From contig JAGAAL010000043.1 in the NCBI GenBank assembly GCA_017615245.1, positions 33,550 through 97,549 on the forward strand: a DNA stretch of 64,000 nt. Direction: 5' to 3'. The translations under genes were made by a program, and so were the position numbers. How positions within the stretch are numbered: the first letter of the stretch is position 1; each line of letters opens with the position of its first letter. Origin of the DNA: Bacteroidaceae bacterium (GTDB taxonomy: Bacteria > Bacteroidota > Bacteroidia > Bacteroidales > Bacteroidaceae). Positions 1 through 9,091 of the stretch are shown in pieces. The notes under the pieces were generated by a model that saw nothing but the letters and a program-made list of their open reading frames with translations, was not told the DNA's origin and ran no database searches.

Positions 1-70
1 AAAGTAATACTTTTTTTTTAATCTGTGTCAATCAATTTGCATTTTTTTTGAAAAAAAGTTGAAAACTCTG

Positions 71-2713
71 CTATTTTGGGCCTATTTTGTCAGAATCGGG
101 GGACATTGAGTGTAAATATACGTCTCGTTGTGGGAACGGAATCTCGATGTTGTTCTTGTTCAACGTATCGTAAATCACTTCTTTGACTTTTGCGATGAAC
201 ATAGCTTTCTGATCGACCAGTATCCACATGACGACATTGAGGTCTACGCTGCTATCGCCGAATCCTGCGAACATTACAGAGATGTTCTTTTCTTTGTTGA
301 CAATGTCGCGTCCGTCTGGTAACTCTACACAAAGCGGCTTGATGGCGGCGAGCAGGAGTTTACGTACATGTTCCACATTATTTCCGTAGGCAATTCCAAC
401 AGGAATCTTTATAAGCTCGTAGCTGTGGTTGCGAGTCAGGTTTTTGAAGTTCTTGTTGAACAAAGAGGTGTTGAGGAAGGCAATGACACTACCGTCGAGG
501 GTGATGATTTGTGTACTCTGATAGGTGATGCTTTCCACTTTTCCCTGAATGCCGTCACACTCGATGTAGTCGCCCACACGTAAACGTCCACTCATGAGCG
601 AGATGCCGTAGAAGAAGTTTTCCAAGAGGTCTTTCATCGCGAAACCCATACCTGTTGCCAAACCTGCCGCCACGACTGAAATACCTGTCTGCGGAACTTT
701 CAGCAGTACAAGTACCAGGATGATGTAGATGCCCCAGATGACGATGGCAATGACGTTGCGAGCCAAGGTTTCATTGAAGTCTTCTCCGTTATCGTCGGAC
801 ATCTTGGTGCGGTAGAGATGGTAGAACGAACGAAGCATATAGTTGAGATAGCGGAAAGCGAAATAGAGACAAACCACGATGACCACCATGTAGATGGACA
901 GGCGGATGTATTTCGGCTCATCGACGATGACCTTCTTGAATAGTTCGAAGCAGGATTCTGTCATCTCGAAAATGTCGGCAGCAAAGAAGAAGCTGGCTAC
1001 GACGGCACCTATAGTGGCAATAGGAACGAGGGCTTTGTTGATCAAGTCATAGAACCAGGTCTTATGGATATAACGTCCCTTTTCCATACGGCTGAACAGT
1101 TCGCCACTTGCGCGTAGTTCTGCCAGTTCTTTTTGTTTGCTGAGGGGCGATGCATCCATCACGATTTGTTTAGACAGCACATTCTGCTCGTACATTTCCA
1201 TGAGGTCGTAGCAGCATGTGATGGTTTCGATGGCTGCCAAGAGGAATGTCCACCATATGATAATCTGTACGGCCATCAGGGTGTAGCCGACCCATGAACA
1301 GACGCAGGAAACGATCATCACGATGAGCGAAATGGTAGAGTAGAGGATGTCGCTCATTGGCAAGAACGACTTGTTGCGCCGGATGGAGAAATACTGCCAG
1401 ATGGTGAGGCCGAGGATGATGGGCGGACAAATCAGATTGATGATGTTGTTCGGAATCAGCAGAATGCGGAAGAAAATGATTATCAATGCCATCGAAATGA
1501 ATGGCAGATAGATGGCGATTCCGTGATTGCATTGTTCGGCTTTCAATCGGATAATTAGGGAGATGAGGATGGCTTCGAACAACCACGCAAAGTCAATCAT
1601 CAGTTTGGCTGCCATCACGAACAGATTGAGATGGAGGAATTGCTTTGCGATGGTGAGGGCAATCACAAAGATAAAGAGTCCTACGGCAAGGATGATAATC
1701 TTGCGCTGCTGTTTATAGGTTTCTTTATCGAGATTGAAGACGCTCTCTTTCATCCATCGTTCGGCCTTGTGTGCAAACTTAGGGAACAGCTTGCTGATGA
1801 GCGAAGGTACCCAGCGGATGAGGACGTTGCTCAGCAAGGTGGCAATCAGGATGTAAATAAGCATAAAAATGCTGACAGCTGGTACGATAGGACCTCTCCA
1901 TTCTGATCTTGCACGTTCGGTTTTACCCAGCTGACTGTATTTCTCGTTATAATCACGTTTTGCGTGTTGCAGTTGCTGAGGTAGTGCTTGCAGAATCTTG
2001 AAATAGTTGGAACTTCCGTCATTGAAGATATTGTTGCGCAAGTCTTTGTATTTCTGCTGTGAGTAATTATAAAGTTTTCCTACTTTGTTGGTGACAACAT
2101 CGTAGTAGTCTTTATCTTCTTCGACTGATTGCAAGATGCGCATGAGGTTGTTACGAATGGCTTTTGCAAAGGTCAGACACTCTTCACGGTCTTTTAGCTC
2201 TATCTCGTTCAGCTCGAAAGGCATGGTGCGTTGTGAGTGGAGCAACCCTTCATTGTTTTCATGAATCATCTGATTGATGGAATCAGCTGCTGAGGTATTA
2301 CCGATTGCTGGTGGCAGTTCCTTGAGGGCAATAATCAAACTGTCGTAGCGTGCGATTTCACTGGTGACTCTGTCCCTGATTCTGCCATAAGGAATGTTGT
2401 TGGCTCCCAGCTCCTTGTGTAGTTTTGTGGCTTGAGTACAAGCGTATGCAACATCGAATGTGTAATCGTGCTTTTGAGAATAGAGCATCAGGCTGATTTG
2501 GTCACATCGTTGCATGTAATCAATCAGTTTCTTGTGCTGTGCGGCACTTTGCTGCTCATAGCGTTGCATCATTACTTTCTGCTCACGATAGTTCTGGTTC
2601 AACTCCAGTCGTAAGATGCTGAGCGTTTTTGCTAAGTCTCTTTCTTTCAGTACGGCTTGCGACTGAATAAAGGTGAGTAGGGCGATTGCAAATAAAAGGA
2701 TGATTCGTTTCAT
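71..2713 (-). CDS. Large mechanosensitive channel, MscS family
   Basis: An 880-residue membrane protein that should gate ions and small solutes when membrane tension rises, protecting the cell from hypo-osmotic shock. A signal peptide (residues 1-20) is followed by a long, charged, probably coiled-coil periplasmic region to about residue 265, then many hydrophobic segments. The MscS core lies near the C-terminus (about 690-790): a Gly/Ala-rich pore helix (VVAAGLATGMGFAMKDLLEN) and the beta domain starting GDYIECDGIQGKVESI. The length resembles the large MscK/MscM-like members rather than the roughly 290-residue MscS. It is the last gene of a minus-strand run; the gap to the upstream hypothetical gene is 9 bases. 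Family assignment is firm; physiological role is inferred. Confidence 0.93.
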   Translation of the reverse strand: MKRIILLFAIALLTFIQSQAVLKERDLAKTLSILRLELNQNYREQKVMMQRYEQQSAAQHKKLIDYMQRCDQISLMLYSQKHDYTFDVAYACTQATKLHKELGANNIPYGRIRDRVTSEIARYDSLIIALKELPPAIGNTSAADSINQMIHENNEGLLHSQRTMPFELNEIELKDREECLTFAKAIRNNLMRILQSVEEDKDYYDVVTNKVGKLYNYSQQKYKDLRNNIFNDGSSNYFKILQALPQQLQHAKRDYNEKYSQLGKTERARSEWRGPIVPAVSIFMLIYILIATLLSNVLIRWVPSLISKLFPKFAHKAERWMKESVFNLDKETYKQQRKIIILAVGLFIFVIALTIAKQFLHLNLFVMAAKLMIDFAWLFEAILISLIIRLKAEQCNHGIAIYLPFISMALIIIFFRILLIPNNIINLICPPIILGLTIWQYFSIRRNKSFLPMSDILYSTISLIVMIVSCVCSWVGYTLMAVQIIIWWTFLLAAIETITCCYDLMEMYEQNVLSKQIVMDASPLSKQKELAELRASGELFSRMEKGRYIHKTWFYDLINKALVPIATIGAVVASFFFAADIFEMTESCFELFKKVIVDEPKYIRLSIYMVVIVVCLYFAFRYLNYMLRSFYHLYRTKMSDDNGEDFNETLARNVIAIVIWGIYIILVLVLLKVPQTGISVVAAGLATGMGFAMKDLLENFFYGISLMSGRLRVGDYIECDGIQGKVESITYQSTQIITLDGSVIAFLNTSLFNKNFKNLTRNHSYELIKIPVGIAYGNNVEHVRKLLLAAIKPLCVELPDGRDIVNKEKNISVMFAGFGDSSVDLNVVMWILVDQKAMFIAKVKEVIYDTLNKNNIEIPFPQRDVYLHSMSPDSDKIGPK

Positions 2714-2722
2714 GATATCTTG

Positions 2723-3400
2723 TCAGTTGTCAAAAAATTTATCCATTTCTTTATATATTTTTTTCCCGAACGATGGCTTTCCATCACTTCTGTTTGCATC
2801 GATGTATTCATCATAACTGATGGCATCGCTGCTGACAGTGTCGTTGTCGTCCATATAGCTGTTGAGTTGTTCCTGTAGATAGGTCTTGATGTCGATAAGC
2901 AGACCTTTGAAGCCTTTGTTGCGGCGGAATCGACGGAAGGCTTGTTGGCGTTTGAGGAAGAAGATACGGATGGCTTTTCCACAAACTATGAGGCCTCTCC
3001 ATGTGGCTTTTGCTGCCTTACTGCAGAGACGTCCCAGGAATACGAGGGTTGGTTTCAAGTGGGTGATGCCTTTCCATGCGGCTTTCGCTGTCCAGACAAG
3101 ACCCTTTCCGATGGCTATGAGGCCCATCAGGCAATAAGAGCCACAGAGCTTGATGCTGTTGATACACCATTGTCGCGCCATGCGGAGTTTCTCTTGGGTG
3201 CTGTTATCGTTCCAGAAGTCAATACATGCCTGCAAGAGCAACTTCAGCATGGCAAAGCAGAACATGAGACCTTTGAGGATAATCTTGAGCAGGTGGGCAA
3301 CTACTTTCAAACATAGTTTCCACAAAAGATGTCCTATCTCGGACAACATTTCGCTGCCCGATTTGTCTTCGTAATTATTATGTTGGTGTTCTGGATTCAT
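2723..3400 (-). CDS. Hypothetical membrane-associated protein
   Basis: A 225-residue protein I do not recognise. It is rich in Lys/Arg and Leu/Trp, with three or four amphipathic or hydrophobic stretches (about 25-60, 85-110, 120-155) and an acidic, polar C-terminal tail containing DDNDTVSSD. There is no signal peptide; the N-terminus is polar and acidic. It lies 31 bases after the phosphoesterase stop and 9 bases before the MscS channel start, so it is very probably co-transcribed and may be an accessory of the channel. That link rests only on position. Overlapping frames contain shorter open frames, but this one spans the whole gap. Confidence 0.7.
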   Translation of the reverse strand: MNPEHQHNNYEDKSGSEMLSEIGHLLWKLCLKVVAHLLKIILKGLMFCFAMLKLLLQACIDFWNDNSTQEKLRMARQWCINSIKLCGSYCLMGLIAIGKGLVWTAKAAWKGITHLKPTLVFLGRLCSKAAKATWRGLIVCGKAIRIFFLKRQQAFRRFRRNKGFKGLLIDIKTYLQEQLNSYMDDNDTVSSDAISYDEYIDANRSDGKPSFGKKIYKEMDKFFDN

Positions 3401-3431
3401 GTGATTATTACTCCCAATTTTACGTCCTCAT

Positions 3432-3929
3432 TTAACTTTCTTTTCTCAACTCAATTACTTCCAAGTCTTTGACTTCGGTCTTGTCGATGGTGAATCGTAC
3501 GAGGGTTCTTACTTTATGGAAACCTGAGATTCCTGCTGCACCTGGATTGATGTGGAGCAGATTCAGGTTCTTGTCGTACATCACTTTTAGGATATGACTA
3601 TGTCCCGATATGAAAAGTTTAGGCGGATTGGCAAATATACTGCCTCGAATTGAAGGGTCGTAGTTGCCAGGATAGCCTCCAATATGTTTCATCAACACCT
3701 CCACTTCTTCGCATCTGAATCGGTATTTCTCTTGGAACATCAGTCGAAGGTCGCCTCCGTCGATGTTACCGTAAACGGCTCTGAAGGGTTTCAATTGTGC
3801 GAATCGGTCGGCCAACTCTGCGGTGCCAATATCTCCTGCATGCCATATCTCGTCGCACTCGGCGAAATATTTCTCGTAGCGATCGTCCCAATAGCCGTGG
3901 GTGTCTGAGAGTAGTCCTATCCGTTTCAT
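3432..3929 (-). CDS. YfcE/MJ0936-like metallophosphoesterase
   Basis: A calcineurin-like phosphoesterase of 165 residues. The metal-binding motifs are in the expected order: SDTHG near the start, HAGDIG, VYGNIDGG, GHSH and HINPGAAG. Such enzymes hydrolyse phosphodiesters with two divalent metals; the natural substrate cannot be told. The frame stays open further upstream, but I place the start at ATG 3929 because the DTH motif should lie within about ten residues of the N-terminus ([12 protein letters not shown]). That start overlaps the stop of the upstream CcdA-like gene by four bases (ATGA), which indicates translational coupling. Any longer version would read through the neighbouring gene. 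Confidence 0.92.
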   Translation of the reverse strand: MKRIGLLSDTHGYWDDRYEKYFAECDEIWHAGDIGTAELADRFAQLKPFRAVYGNIDGGDLRLMFQEKYRFRCEEVEVLMKHIGGYPGNYDPSIRGSIFANPPKLFISGHSHILKVMYDKNLNLLHINPGAAGISGFHKVRTLVRFTIDKTEVKDLEVIELRKES

Positions 3930-4591
3930 GCTGCTAACATTATGATTCCTGCTACGATAAATGCCAATCCGAAGACTCCGTTCGCCCACTGCTGGAAATG
4001 TTTGAAGGAGGCTTCGAATCCATGTGCCTTCTCTGCAGCTTTGCTGAAAAGATAAGCCATTGCGATGACGGGGAGTGCTGCTCCGAGGGCAAATGATACA
4101 GGAGCAATCCACCCGAACGTATTGGCTACGCTGAATGGCAACAACATGCCGAAATACATGATGGCGGTCTCAGGGCAGAAGGCCATTGCAAGCATCAACC
4201 CTAAAGCCAAAGCGCCTAGGGGTCCACTTCGCTTGATGGTTTTTCCGCAGCTATGACATTCCTCACCATGATGATCGTGGTGGTGGAACATGCGATAAAT
4301 GAGGTACACACCTATTATTATTAATAGGTAAGGTAGGATATCTTCGCCTTTGCTCATGAGTGTCTGCACACCTTTGATGTTCAAGCCTTGCTTGATAAGT
4401 ATCGATAGGATGATACCTAATATGCTATAGGTGATGCTTCGTCCAAGGACATAAAGCAATCCTTTGGACATCAACGGATGCTGCTTGTCTGAGCGGTTGT
4501 TCAGATAGGTGAGCGCAGACAGGTTGATGGCCAGCTGGCAGGGATTGAGTGCCACGAGCAGTCCTAATATGAAGGCCGAGATTATGAACAT
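3926..4591 (-). CDS. CcdA/DsbD-type membrane transporter with His/Cys-rich loop
   Basis: A 221-residue protein with about six hydrophobic segments, related to the CcdA/DsbD transmembrane domain and TauE/ArsG-like permeases. The two family cysteines are visible: C18 in LNPCQLAIN (first segment) and C139 in [11 protein letters not shown] (fourth). CcdA-type proteins pass reducing equivalents across the membrane; some relatives move metal(loid) compounds. Unusually, the loop at residues 101-117 is packed with metal ligands ([14 protein letters not shown]), suggesting metal binding. The gene overlaps the transporter upstream by 10 bases and the phosphoesterase downstream by 4. Cys-pair reductase versus permease cannot be decided here. 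Confidence 0.8.
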   Translation of the reverse strand: MFIISAFILGLLVALNPCQLAINLSALTYLNNRSDKQHPLMSKGLLYVLGRSITYSILGIILSILIKQGLNIKGVQTLMSKGEDILPYLLIIIGVYLIYRMFHHHDHHGEECHSCGKTIKRSGPLGALALGLMLAMAFCPETAIMYFGMLLPFSVANTFGWIAPVSFALGAALPVIAMAYLFSKAAEKAHGFEASFKHFQQWANGVFGLAFIVAGIIMLAA

Positions 4592-6285
4592 AGCATCAAT
4601 ATAATAATTTGTGCGGTGACGATTCTAAGGAACATCGACAGCGGATAGACAGTAGAATATCCAATCGATGGTATGTCGTTGTTGGCTGCCTGAGTAGAGT
4701 AAGCGAGTGCTGGTGGATCGGTCGTGGCTCCTGCCATGATACCCATGAGCAACAGATAGTTCTCCTTGTAATACATCCGTGCGATGATTCCCATGATGAT
4801 AAGTGGAATAGTGGTGATGAGGAATCCGTAAAGGACGTACATCAAGCCGCCGTTCATGACGGTGTCAACAAAGTTTCCACCTGACTTGATTCCTACGCTT
4901 GCAAGGAATAGTACCAGTCCGATATCGCGTATCATCTGTGAGGCGCTGCTCGATGTATAGGCTACGAGTTTGAATTTGAAACCGAAACGTCCAACGAGGA
5001 TGGCTATGATAAGAGGTCCACCTGCCAAACCGAGTTTCACGGGCATCGACATACCAGCAATGTGGAAAGGAAGACTGCCGAAGATAATACCTACAAGGAT
5101 TCCCACGAAGATGGTCAGCAGGTTTGGTTTGTCGAGTCGTGTCTTCTGGTTGCCGAGTTTTGCTGCGAAGATGTTGACTGCGTCTTCAGGACCTACAACG
5201 ATGAGTTTGTCGCCAACTTGCAGGTTTACATTCGGATGTGCAAACAGTTCGATTCCCGAGCGGAAGATGCGGGTGACATTGACCCCGTGCAAGCTACTTG
5301 GATGGAGGCTCCCGAGGGTCTTGCCGTTGATTTTATCACGTGTTACGAGAATCTGCTTCGACAGCATAGGCGTGTCTTGCTTCTCCCAGTTCACGGTGAT
5401 TTCGTGTCCCATGAAGGCTACAATCGCTTCGGCATCTTCTTCTGCGCAAACCACATAGATTTTGTCGCCTGTGAAGAGTAGGGTGTCACGATTTGGAACA
5501 ATGACGTGTCCGTCGTGCAGACATCTAGAGCATACGAAATCGCGTCCCAGATACTCGCGAAGCTGTAGGATGGATTTTCCGTTGAGCGATGGGTTGATAA
5601 GCTCGATGCTCATCAAGTGGGGTTTCACGGCTTTCTGATTACCGTTCTGATCGTCGTAGTCTTGTGCTTCCTTCTTCATGTTGATTTTGTGGATAACACG
5701 GATGAGGATAATCGACAGGATGATGCCCATCACACCAAGCGGATAAGCACAAGCGTAGCCATTGGCAATGGTCGGAATGGTGCCTCCCAGGTTGTTGGCT
5801 CCGATTTGTTCGAGGGCAGCATTGGCTGCACCAAGTCCTGGTGTGTTGGTTACTGCTCCGCATAACACACCTACCATCATCGGCAGGGAATGTGGGTTGC
5901 TGGTGTCGCACAGACCATAATAGAGGCCCAACATTACTGCGATGTTGAGCAGGATGATGCCTGTGGCGATGATGTTCATCTTGATACCGCCTTGTTTGAA
6001 GGAGGTGAAGAACGAGGGACCTACCTGCAAGCCTATGGCATAGACGAACAGGATGAGGCCGAAGTCCTGAATGAAGTTGAGCACCAATGCAGGTTCGGTG
6101 ATATTTTCCTGATGGAGGATGTGTCCGGCTATGATGCCTGCGAAGAGGACAAAGGTGACGCCGAGTGACACGCCTCCAATTTTGATTTTACCTAAAATGA
6201 CACCAACGGAAATCACGATAGAATACAACATGAGGATGTGTGCTACCGAGTGTCCGTTGGTAAAAAGCTCTTTTAACCAATCCAT
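4582..6285 (-). CDS. AspT/YidE-family putative antiporter with two RCK_C domains
   Basis: A 567-residue transporter of the aspartate-alanine exchanger (AspT/YidE/YbjL) type. It has the standard layout: about five hydrophobic segments (1-190), two tandem TrkA-C-like regulatory domains (about 215-375, with [13 protein letters not shown] and [14 protein letters not shown]), then a second block of about five segments containing a repeat of the family motif ([14 protein letters not shown]; compare [15 protein letters not shown] in the first half). The substrate is unknown; relatives exchange dicarboxylates or amino acids. It is the first gene of the run ending with the MscS channel and has its own promoter just upstream. 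Confidence 0.88.
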   Translation of the reverse strand: MDWLKELFTNGHSVAHILMLYSIVISVGVILGKIKIGGVSLGVTFVLFAGIIAGHILHQENITEPALVLNFIQDFGLILFVYAIGLQVGPSFFTSFKQGGIKMNIIATGIILLNIAVMLGLYYGLCDTSNPHSLPMMVGVLCGAVTNTPGLGAANAALEQIGANNLGGTIPTIANGYACAYPLGVMGIILSIILIRVIHKINMKKEAQDYDDQNGNQKAVKPHLMSIELINPSLNGKSILQLREYLGRDFVCSRCLHDGHVIVPNRDTLLFTGDKIYVVCAEEDAEAIVAFMGHEITVNWEKQDTPMLSKQILVTRDKINGKTLGSLHPSSLHGVNVTRIFRSGIELFAHPNVNLQVGDKLIVVGPEDAVNIFAAKLGNQKTRLDKPNLLTIFVGILVGIIFGSLPFHIAGMSMPVKLGLAGGPLIIAILVGRFGFKFKLVAYTSSSASQMIRDIGLVLFLASVGIKSGGNFVDTVMNGGLMYVLYGFLITTIPLIIMGIIARMYYKENYLLLMGIMAGATTDPPALAYSTQAANNDIPSIGYSTVYPLSMFLRIVTAQIIILMLCS

Positions 6286-6338
6286 AAATCTTTTATACTT
6301 TGCGTGTTTTCTTTTTTTACTTTCCTAAAAACGGGGTG

Positions 6339-6346
6339 CAAAGTTA
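6339..6346 (-). promoter_or_regulatory. Promoter -7 box for the AspT-MscS gene run
   Basis: On the minus strand the text reads TATAACTTTGCA, matching TAnnTTTG. It sits in the 68 bases between the kinase-like gene and the transporter, about 55 bases upstream of the transporter start. Confidence 0.65.
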
Positions 6347-6353
6347 TAACAAA

Positions 6354-6983
6354 TTATTGAATCTTCAAGTATTTTCGGGCAAAATTCAGCAAAAATTCTG
6401 CGGTTCCTTCCAATCCGAGCAGAGAACTGTTGATGCAGATGTCATAAGCACGGCTGTCACCCCAGTTTGTCTCGCTGTAGAAGTTGTGGTATTCGCTGCG
6501 CTGGTTATCTGTTTTGTCGATGATTTGGCGTGCCTTGGATGGGGTCACTCCGTCGTGCTCACATACGAATTTCACGCGGTCGTCGTAGTCGGCGCGGATG
6601 AAGATGCGAAGGTGGTGAGGGTGGTTGCGCAGGATGTAGTCACCGCAGCGTCCTACGATGATGCAGCTTTCACTTTCTGCTTTCTTGAGGATAATGTCGG
6701 TTTGTACCTGGAACAGCGATTCGTTGCTGACGCTGTTACTGTAATAGTTGCTGAGCGCTGAGAATGGGGAGGCAACGGTACGAATCATCGCTGCGCCTAA
6801 GCCTTTACCTGGCTTCTCGTCGGCTTTCTTGAACAGCTCGGGATTGAACCCGCTTTCCTTGGCTGCCATGTCGATGAGGTAGCTGTCGTAGATAGGGATG
6901 TTCAGTTCCTTTGCAATGATTTCACCTATGGCTTTACCGCCACTTCCTAATTCACGTCCGATGGTGATTACATATTTTTCCAT
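6354..6983 (-). CDS. Cytidylate kinase-like family protein
   Basis: A 209-residue P-loop protein starting MEKYVITIGRELGSGGKAIG, the variant phosphate loop (GREhGSGG) of the cytidylate-kinase-like family. Later motifs include IIVGRCGDYIL and an Arg-containing lid region. True Cmk phosphorylates CMP/dCMP with ATP; this subfamily lacks much of the CMP-binding insert and its substrate is uncertain. The start is supported by the conserved N-terminal beta strand. It lies downstream of the MATE gene in the same orientation across a 134-base gap with a heptamer repeat. Confidence 0.85.
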   Translation of the reverse strand: MEKYVITIGRELGSGGKAIGEIIAKELNIPIYDSYLIDMAAKESGFNPELFKKADEKPGKGLGAAMIRTVASPFSALSNYYSNSVSNESLFQVQTDIILKKAESESCIIVGRCGDYILRNHPHHLRIFIRADYDDRVKFVCEHDGVTPSKARQIIDKTDNQRSEYHNFYSETNWGDSRAYDICINSSLLGLEGTAEFLLNFARKYLKIQ

Positions 6984-7009
6984 AATTGCTATTGTTTATA
7001 TTTTTTTCT

Positions 7010-7037
7010 TTAAACTTTCAATTTTAAACTTTGACTT
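7010..7037. repeat. Degenerate heptamer tandem repeat (4 units)
   Basis: Four consecutive 7-base units on the plus strand: TTAAACT, TTCAATT, TTAAACT, TTGACTT. They lie 27 bases upstream of the kinase-like start. This is one of seven loci in the window with a 7-base register. Confidence 0.75.
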
Positions 7038-7117
7038 CGTCCAAAATGCTCACACTCGGCAAAGCTCAAACAAGTTTGACTCTGCACTCGCTTAATCGCA
7101 TTTTTCAACTATCTTAT

Positions 7118-8494
7118 TCATACTCCGATATCATTCTTTGCCGTCTGGAATGCCCCTTGATGGAAGAACATCCACAGCATTATGGCTGCTACGATGATGG
7201 AAATGCCGTCTGATACGGTGATGCTTGCCCATACGCCTGCAGTTCCATAATAGTGGGGTAGAATCAGCAGCAGGGGCACAAGGAACAGTAACTGGCGACT
7301 GATGGAGAGGAAAATGCTCTTCTTGGCCATGCCGATGCTCTGGAAGAAGTTGCCCACAACAATCTGAAATCCTACCAGCGGACTCATCAGCACGATGATT
7401 TTCATACCTTCGATGGCCAGTCGCATGGTTTCGGCATCGTTAGTGAATATGACTACGCAGAGGTGTGGGAAGAACTCACAGAGAATGAAGTTGCATGTCA
7501 TCACAACGGTGGCATAGATGGAGGCTTTTTTCAGCACTTCGGTCACTCGGCTATATTGTTGTGCACCGTAATTGTAACCGGCTATCGGTTGCATGCCTTG
7601 GGTGATACCCATCACAATCATGATGAACATGAACGTGATGCTGTTCACGATTCCATAGGCTCCGATTGCGAGGTCGCCACCATGGGTCTTCAAGCCGCGA
7701 TTGATGAGGACAACCACTAAGCAGGCGCATACCTGGATGCAGAAAGGTGAGATGCCGATGGCGAGGATGTTCTTCACAATCCGCTGTTTCATTGCATAGA
7801 TGCCACTGCGTAGGTGGATGCGGTCGTTCTTGTTGCTCAGACACCACACTAAGTAGATGGTCGACAGCGTCTGCGACAGGAGGGTTGCATAGGCAGCTCC
7901 TGCGATGCCCCATCCGCACGTGTTGATGAAGATGTAGTCGAAGATGATGTTAATGGCTACGCCGAACAGCACCGACACCATCGCTTTATTGGGATGCCCC
8001 AACACGCGCAACACATTGGTGAGGCCATGTGTCAGGTGGGTGATGATGTTGCCGTAGATGATGATGACCATGTATGTCTTGGCGTATGGCAGCGTGTTCT
8101 CGCTGGCACCGAAGAAGTAGAGTATCTGGTCGATGAACACGAGTGCTACGACTGCAAACACGAGGCCTACTACCACGTTCAGCGAAATGATGTTGCCCAT
8201 CACACGTTCGGCTGTCTCATAGTCGCGCTGACCTAATTTGATCGATAAGAGGGTGCTGCCACCTGCGCCGATCATGGCTCCAAAGGCTGCGCTGAGGTTC
8301 ATGATGGGGAACGTGACGGCGAGGCCTGCAATGGCCAACGGCCCTACGAAATTTCCCAGAAACGAACGGTCGACAATGTTATAGGCCGATGCTGCCAACA
8401 TGGATATGACTGCCGGAATAGCATATCGCATCAACAGCTTGCCGATTTTTTGTGTCCCTAACTCCTTTGGGGAGCGTTTGCCTCCTTCGTTCAT
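7118..8494 (-). CDS. MATE family efflux transporter
   Basis: A 458-residue integral membrane protein with twelve hydrophobic segments in two related halves, typical of MATE (NorM/DinF-like) exporters that expel cationic drugs or metabolites against a Na+ or H+ gradient. Recognisable features are the N-terminal RYAIPAVISMLAASAYNIVD segment and, in the second half, the GMQPIAGYNYGAQ signature. The start is supported by a promoter only about 15 bases upstream. Substrate unknown. Downstream lies the kinase-like gene, with no clear terminator between them. Confidence 0.93.
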   Translation of the reverse strand: MNEGGKRSPKELGTQKIGKLLMRYAIPAVISMLAASAYNIVDRSFLGNFVGPLAIAGLAVTFPIMNLSAAFGAMIGAGGSTLLSIKLGQRDYETAERVMGNIISLNVVVGLVFAVVALVFIDQILYFFGASENTLPYAKTYMVIIIYGNIITHLTHGLTNVLRVLGHPNKAMVSVLFGVAINIIFDYIFINTCGWGIAGAAYATLLSQTLSTIYLVWCLSNKNDRIHLRSGIYAMKQRIVKNILAIGISPFCIQVCACLVVVLINRGLKTHGGDLAIGAYGIVNSITFMFIMIVMGITQGMQPIAGYNYGAQQYSRVTEVLKKASIYATVVMTCNFILCEFFPHLCVVIFTNDAETMRLAIEGMKIIVLMSPLVGFQIVVGNFFQSIGMAKKSIFLSISRQLLFLVPLLLILPHYYGTAGVWASITVSDGISIIVAAIMLWMFFHQGAFQTAKNDIGV

Positions 8495-8516
8495 ACAACA
8501 TTTCCTTTTACCGCTA

Positions 8517-8524
8517 CAAAGTTA
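8517..8524 (-). promoter_or_regulatory. Promoter -7 box for the MATE gene
   Basis: The minus strand reads TAACTTTGTAG. The implied start of transcription is about 15 bases before the MATE ATG, so the leader is short. Confidence 0.65.
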
Positions 8525-8644
8525 CGAATTTTTTCTGACATTACCAAATATTTTGGTAACTTTCTTGCGTGTGATGTGGAAAATAATGTAATTAAGGTTT
8601 GAATGTATGCTGAAGGATTGGGGAATAAGGAAAAGTGTACCTGT

Positions 8645-8837
8645 CTCAGGAATTCATGATTCAGAATTCGGAAATTCAGAAATTCAGTTTTGTTTGAAGA
8701 GGCTACATGCCAAAGATTAGAAAATGCTAAATAATAATTACTATATATAATATTATAATATTATATATAGTAAAAATTTTGTTCATGTTTTTTTGTGCTT
8801 ATAAATAAACTGAATTCTGAGTTTTTTGAATCCGAAT
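8645..8837. repeat. Long imperfect inverted repeat with AT-rich palindromic core
   Basis: The core at 8738-8773 is a perfect 36-base palindrome of A/T-rich sequence (arms 18 bases, no spacer). It is flanked by longer imperfect inverted arms: the left arm (8645-8690) is a chain of 7-8-base units ending in ATTC (GGAATTC, ATGATTC, AGAATTC, then 8-mers), and the right arm (8808-8837) carries the complementary CTGAATTCTGAG and TGAATCCGAATC. There is no open frame. It could extrude as a cruciform or be a miniature mobile element; no flanking target duplication is evident. Confidence 0.6.
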
Positions 8838-8887
8838 CACATCGATTAAATTATTTTCACTTTTTAACGAAAATAGTTGCAATAACA

Positions 8888-8919
8888 TTTGGTCAATTCA
8901 AAATTATTTTGTAACTTTG
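8888..8919 (+). promoter_or_regulatory. Promoter (-33/-7) driving a candidate small RNA
   Basis: TTTG at 8888-8891 and TAACTTTG at 8912-8919 are separated by 20 bases, an excellent Bacteroidetes promoter. No open frame follows; the next gene lies convergent on the other strand. Confidence 0.75.
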
Positions 8920-8925
8920 TAGTGT

Positions 8926-9035
8926 CAAAGAAAAGGGGGTGATTGCAGGTCTTAATCATTGAAAATGCAAGTATTAATACAAACAACTGCCGGAATCAAT
9001 ACTCGCATTTTCTGCAATTAATAACCCCGAATGAA
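8926..9035 (+). ncRNA. Candidate structured small RNA
   Basis: Directly after a strong promoter, this non-coding stretch folds into one long hairpin. From outside in: GGGGT (8936-8940) with ACCCC (9024-9028), GATTGCAG (8941-8948) with CTGCAATT (to 9019), then a 15-bp stem with one mismatch, 8961-8975 against 8998-9012, closing a 22-base loop that contains CTGCCGG. A 12-base bulge lies on the 5' side only. The 3' end is unclear and may extend to about 9090. A long interrupted hairpin of this size is reminiscent of 6S-like RNAs, but I cannot identify the family. The alternative is an element in the 3' region of the convergent peptidase gene. Confidence 0.5.
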
Positions 9036-9091
9036 CCTTAACCGGGTGATGAAAAACGACTTGCGAATTTCGTAACTAAGAGGTAGCCGGA

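Noticed and set aside
3930-4112. Longer N-terminus for the phosphoesterase
   Set aside because: The extra residues read through the upstream gene in another frame and would put the DTH motif about 70 residues from the N-terminus, unlike the family.
8645-8837. Insertion sequence remnant
   Set aside because: No transposase-like frame on either strand and no clear flanking target duplication; described as an inverted repeat instead.
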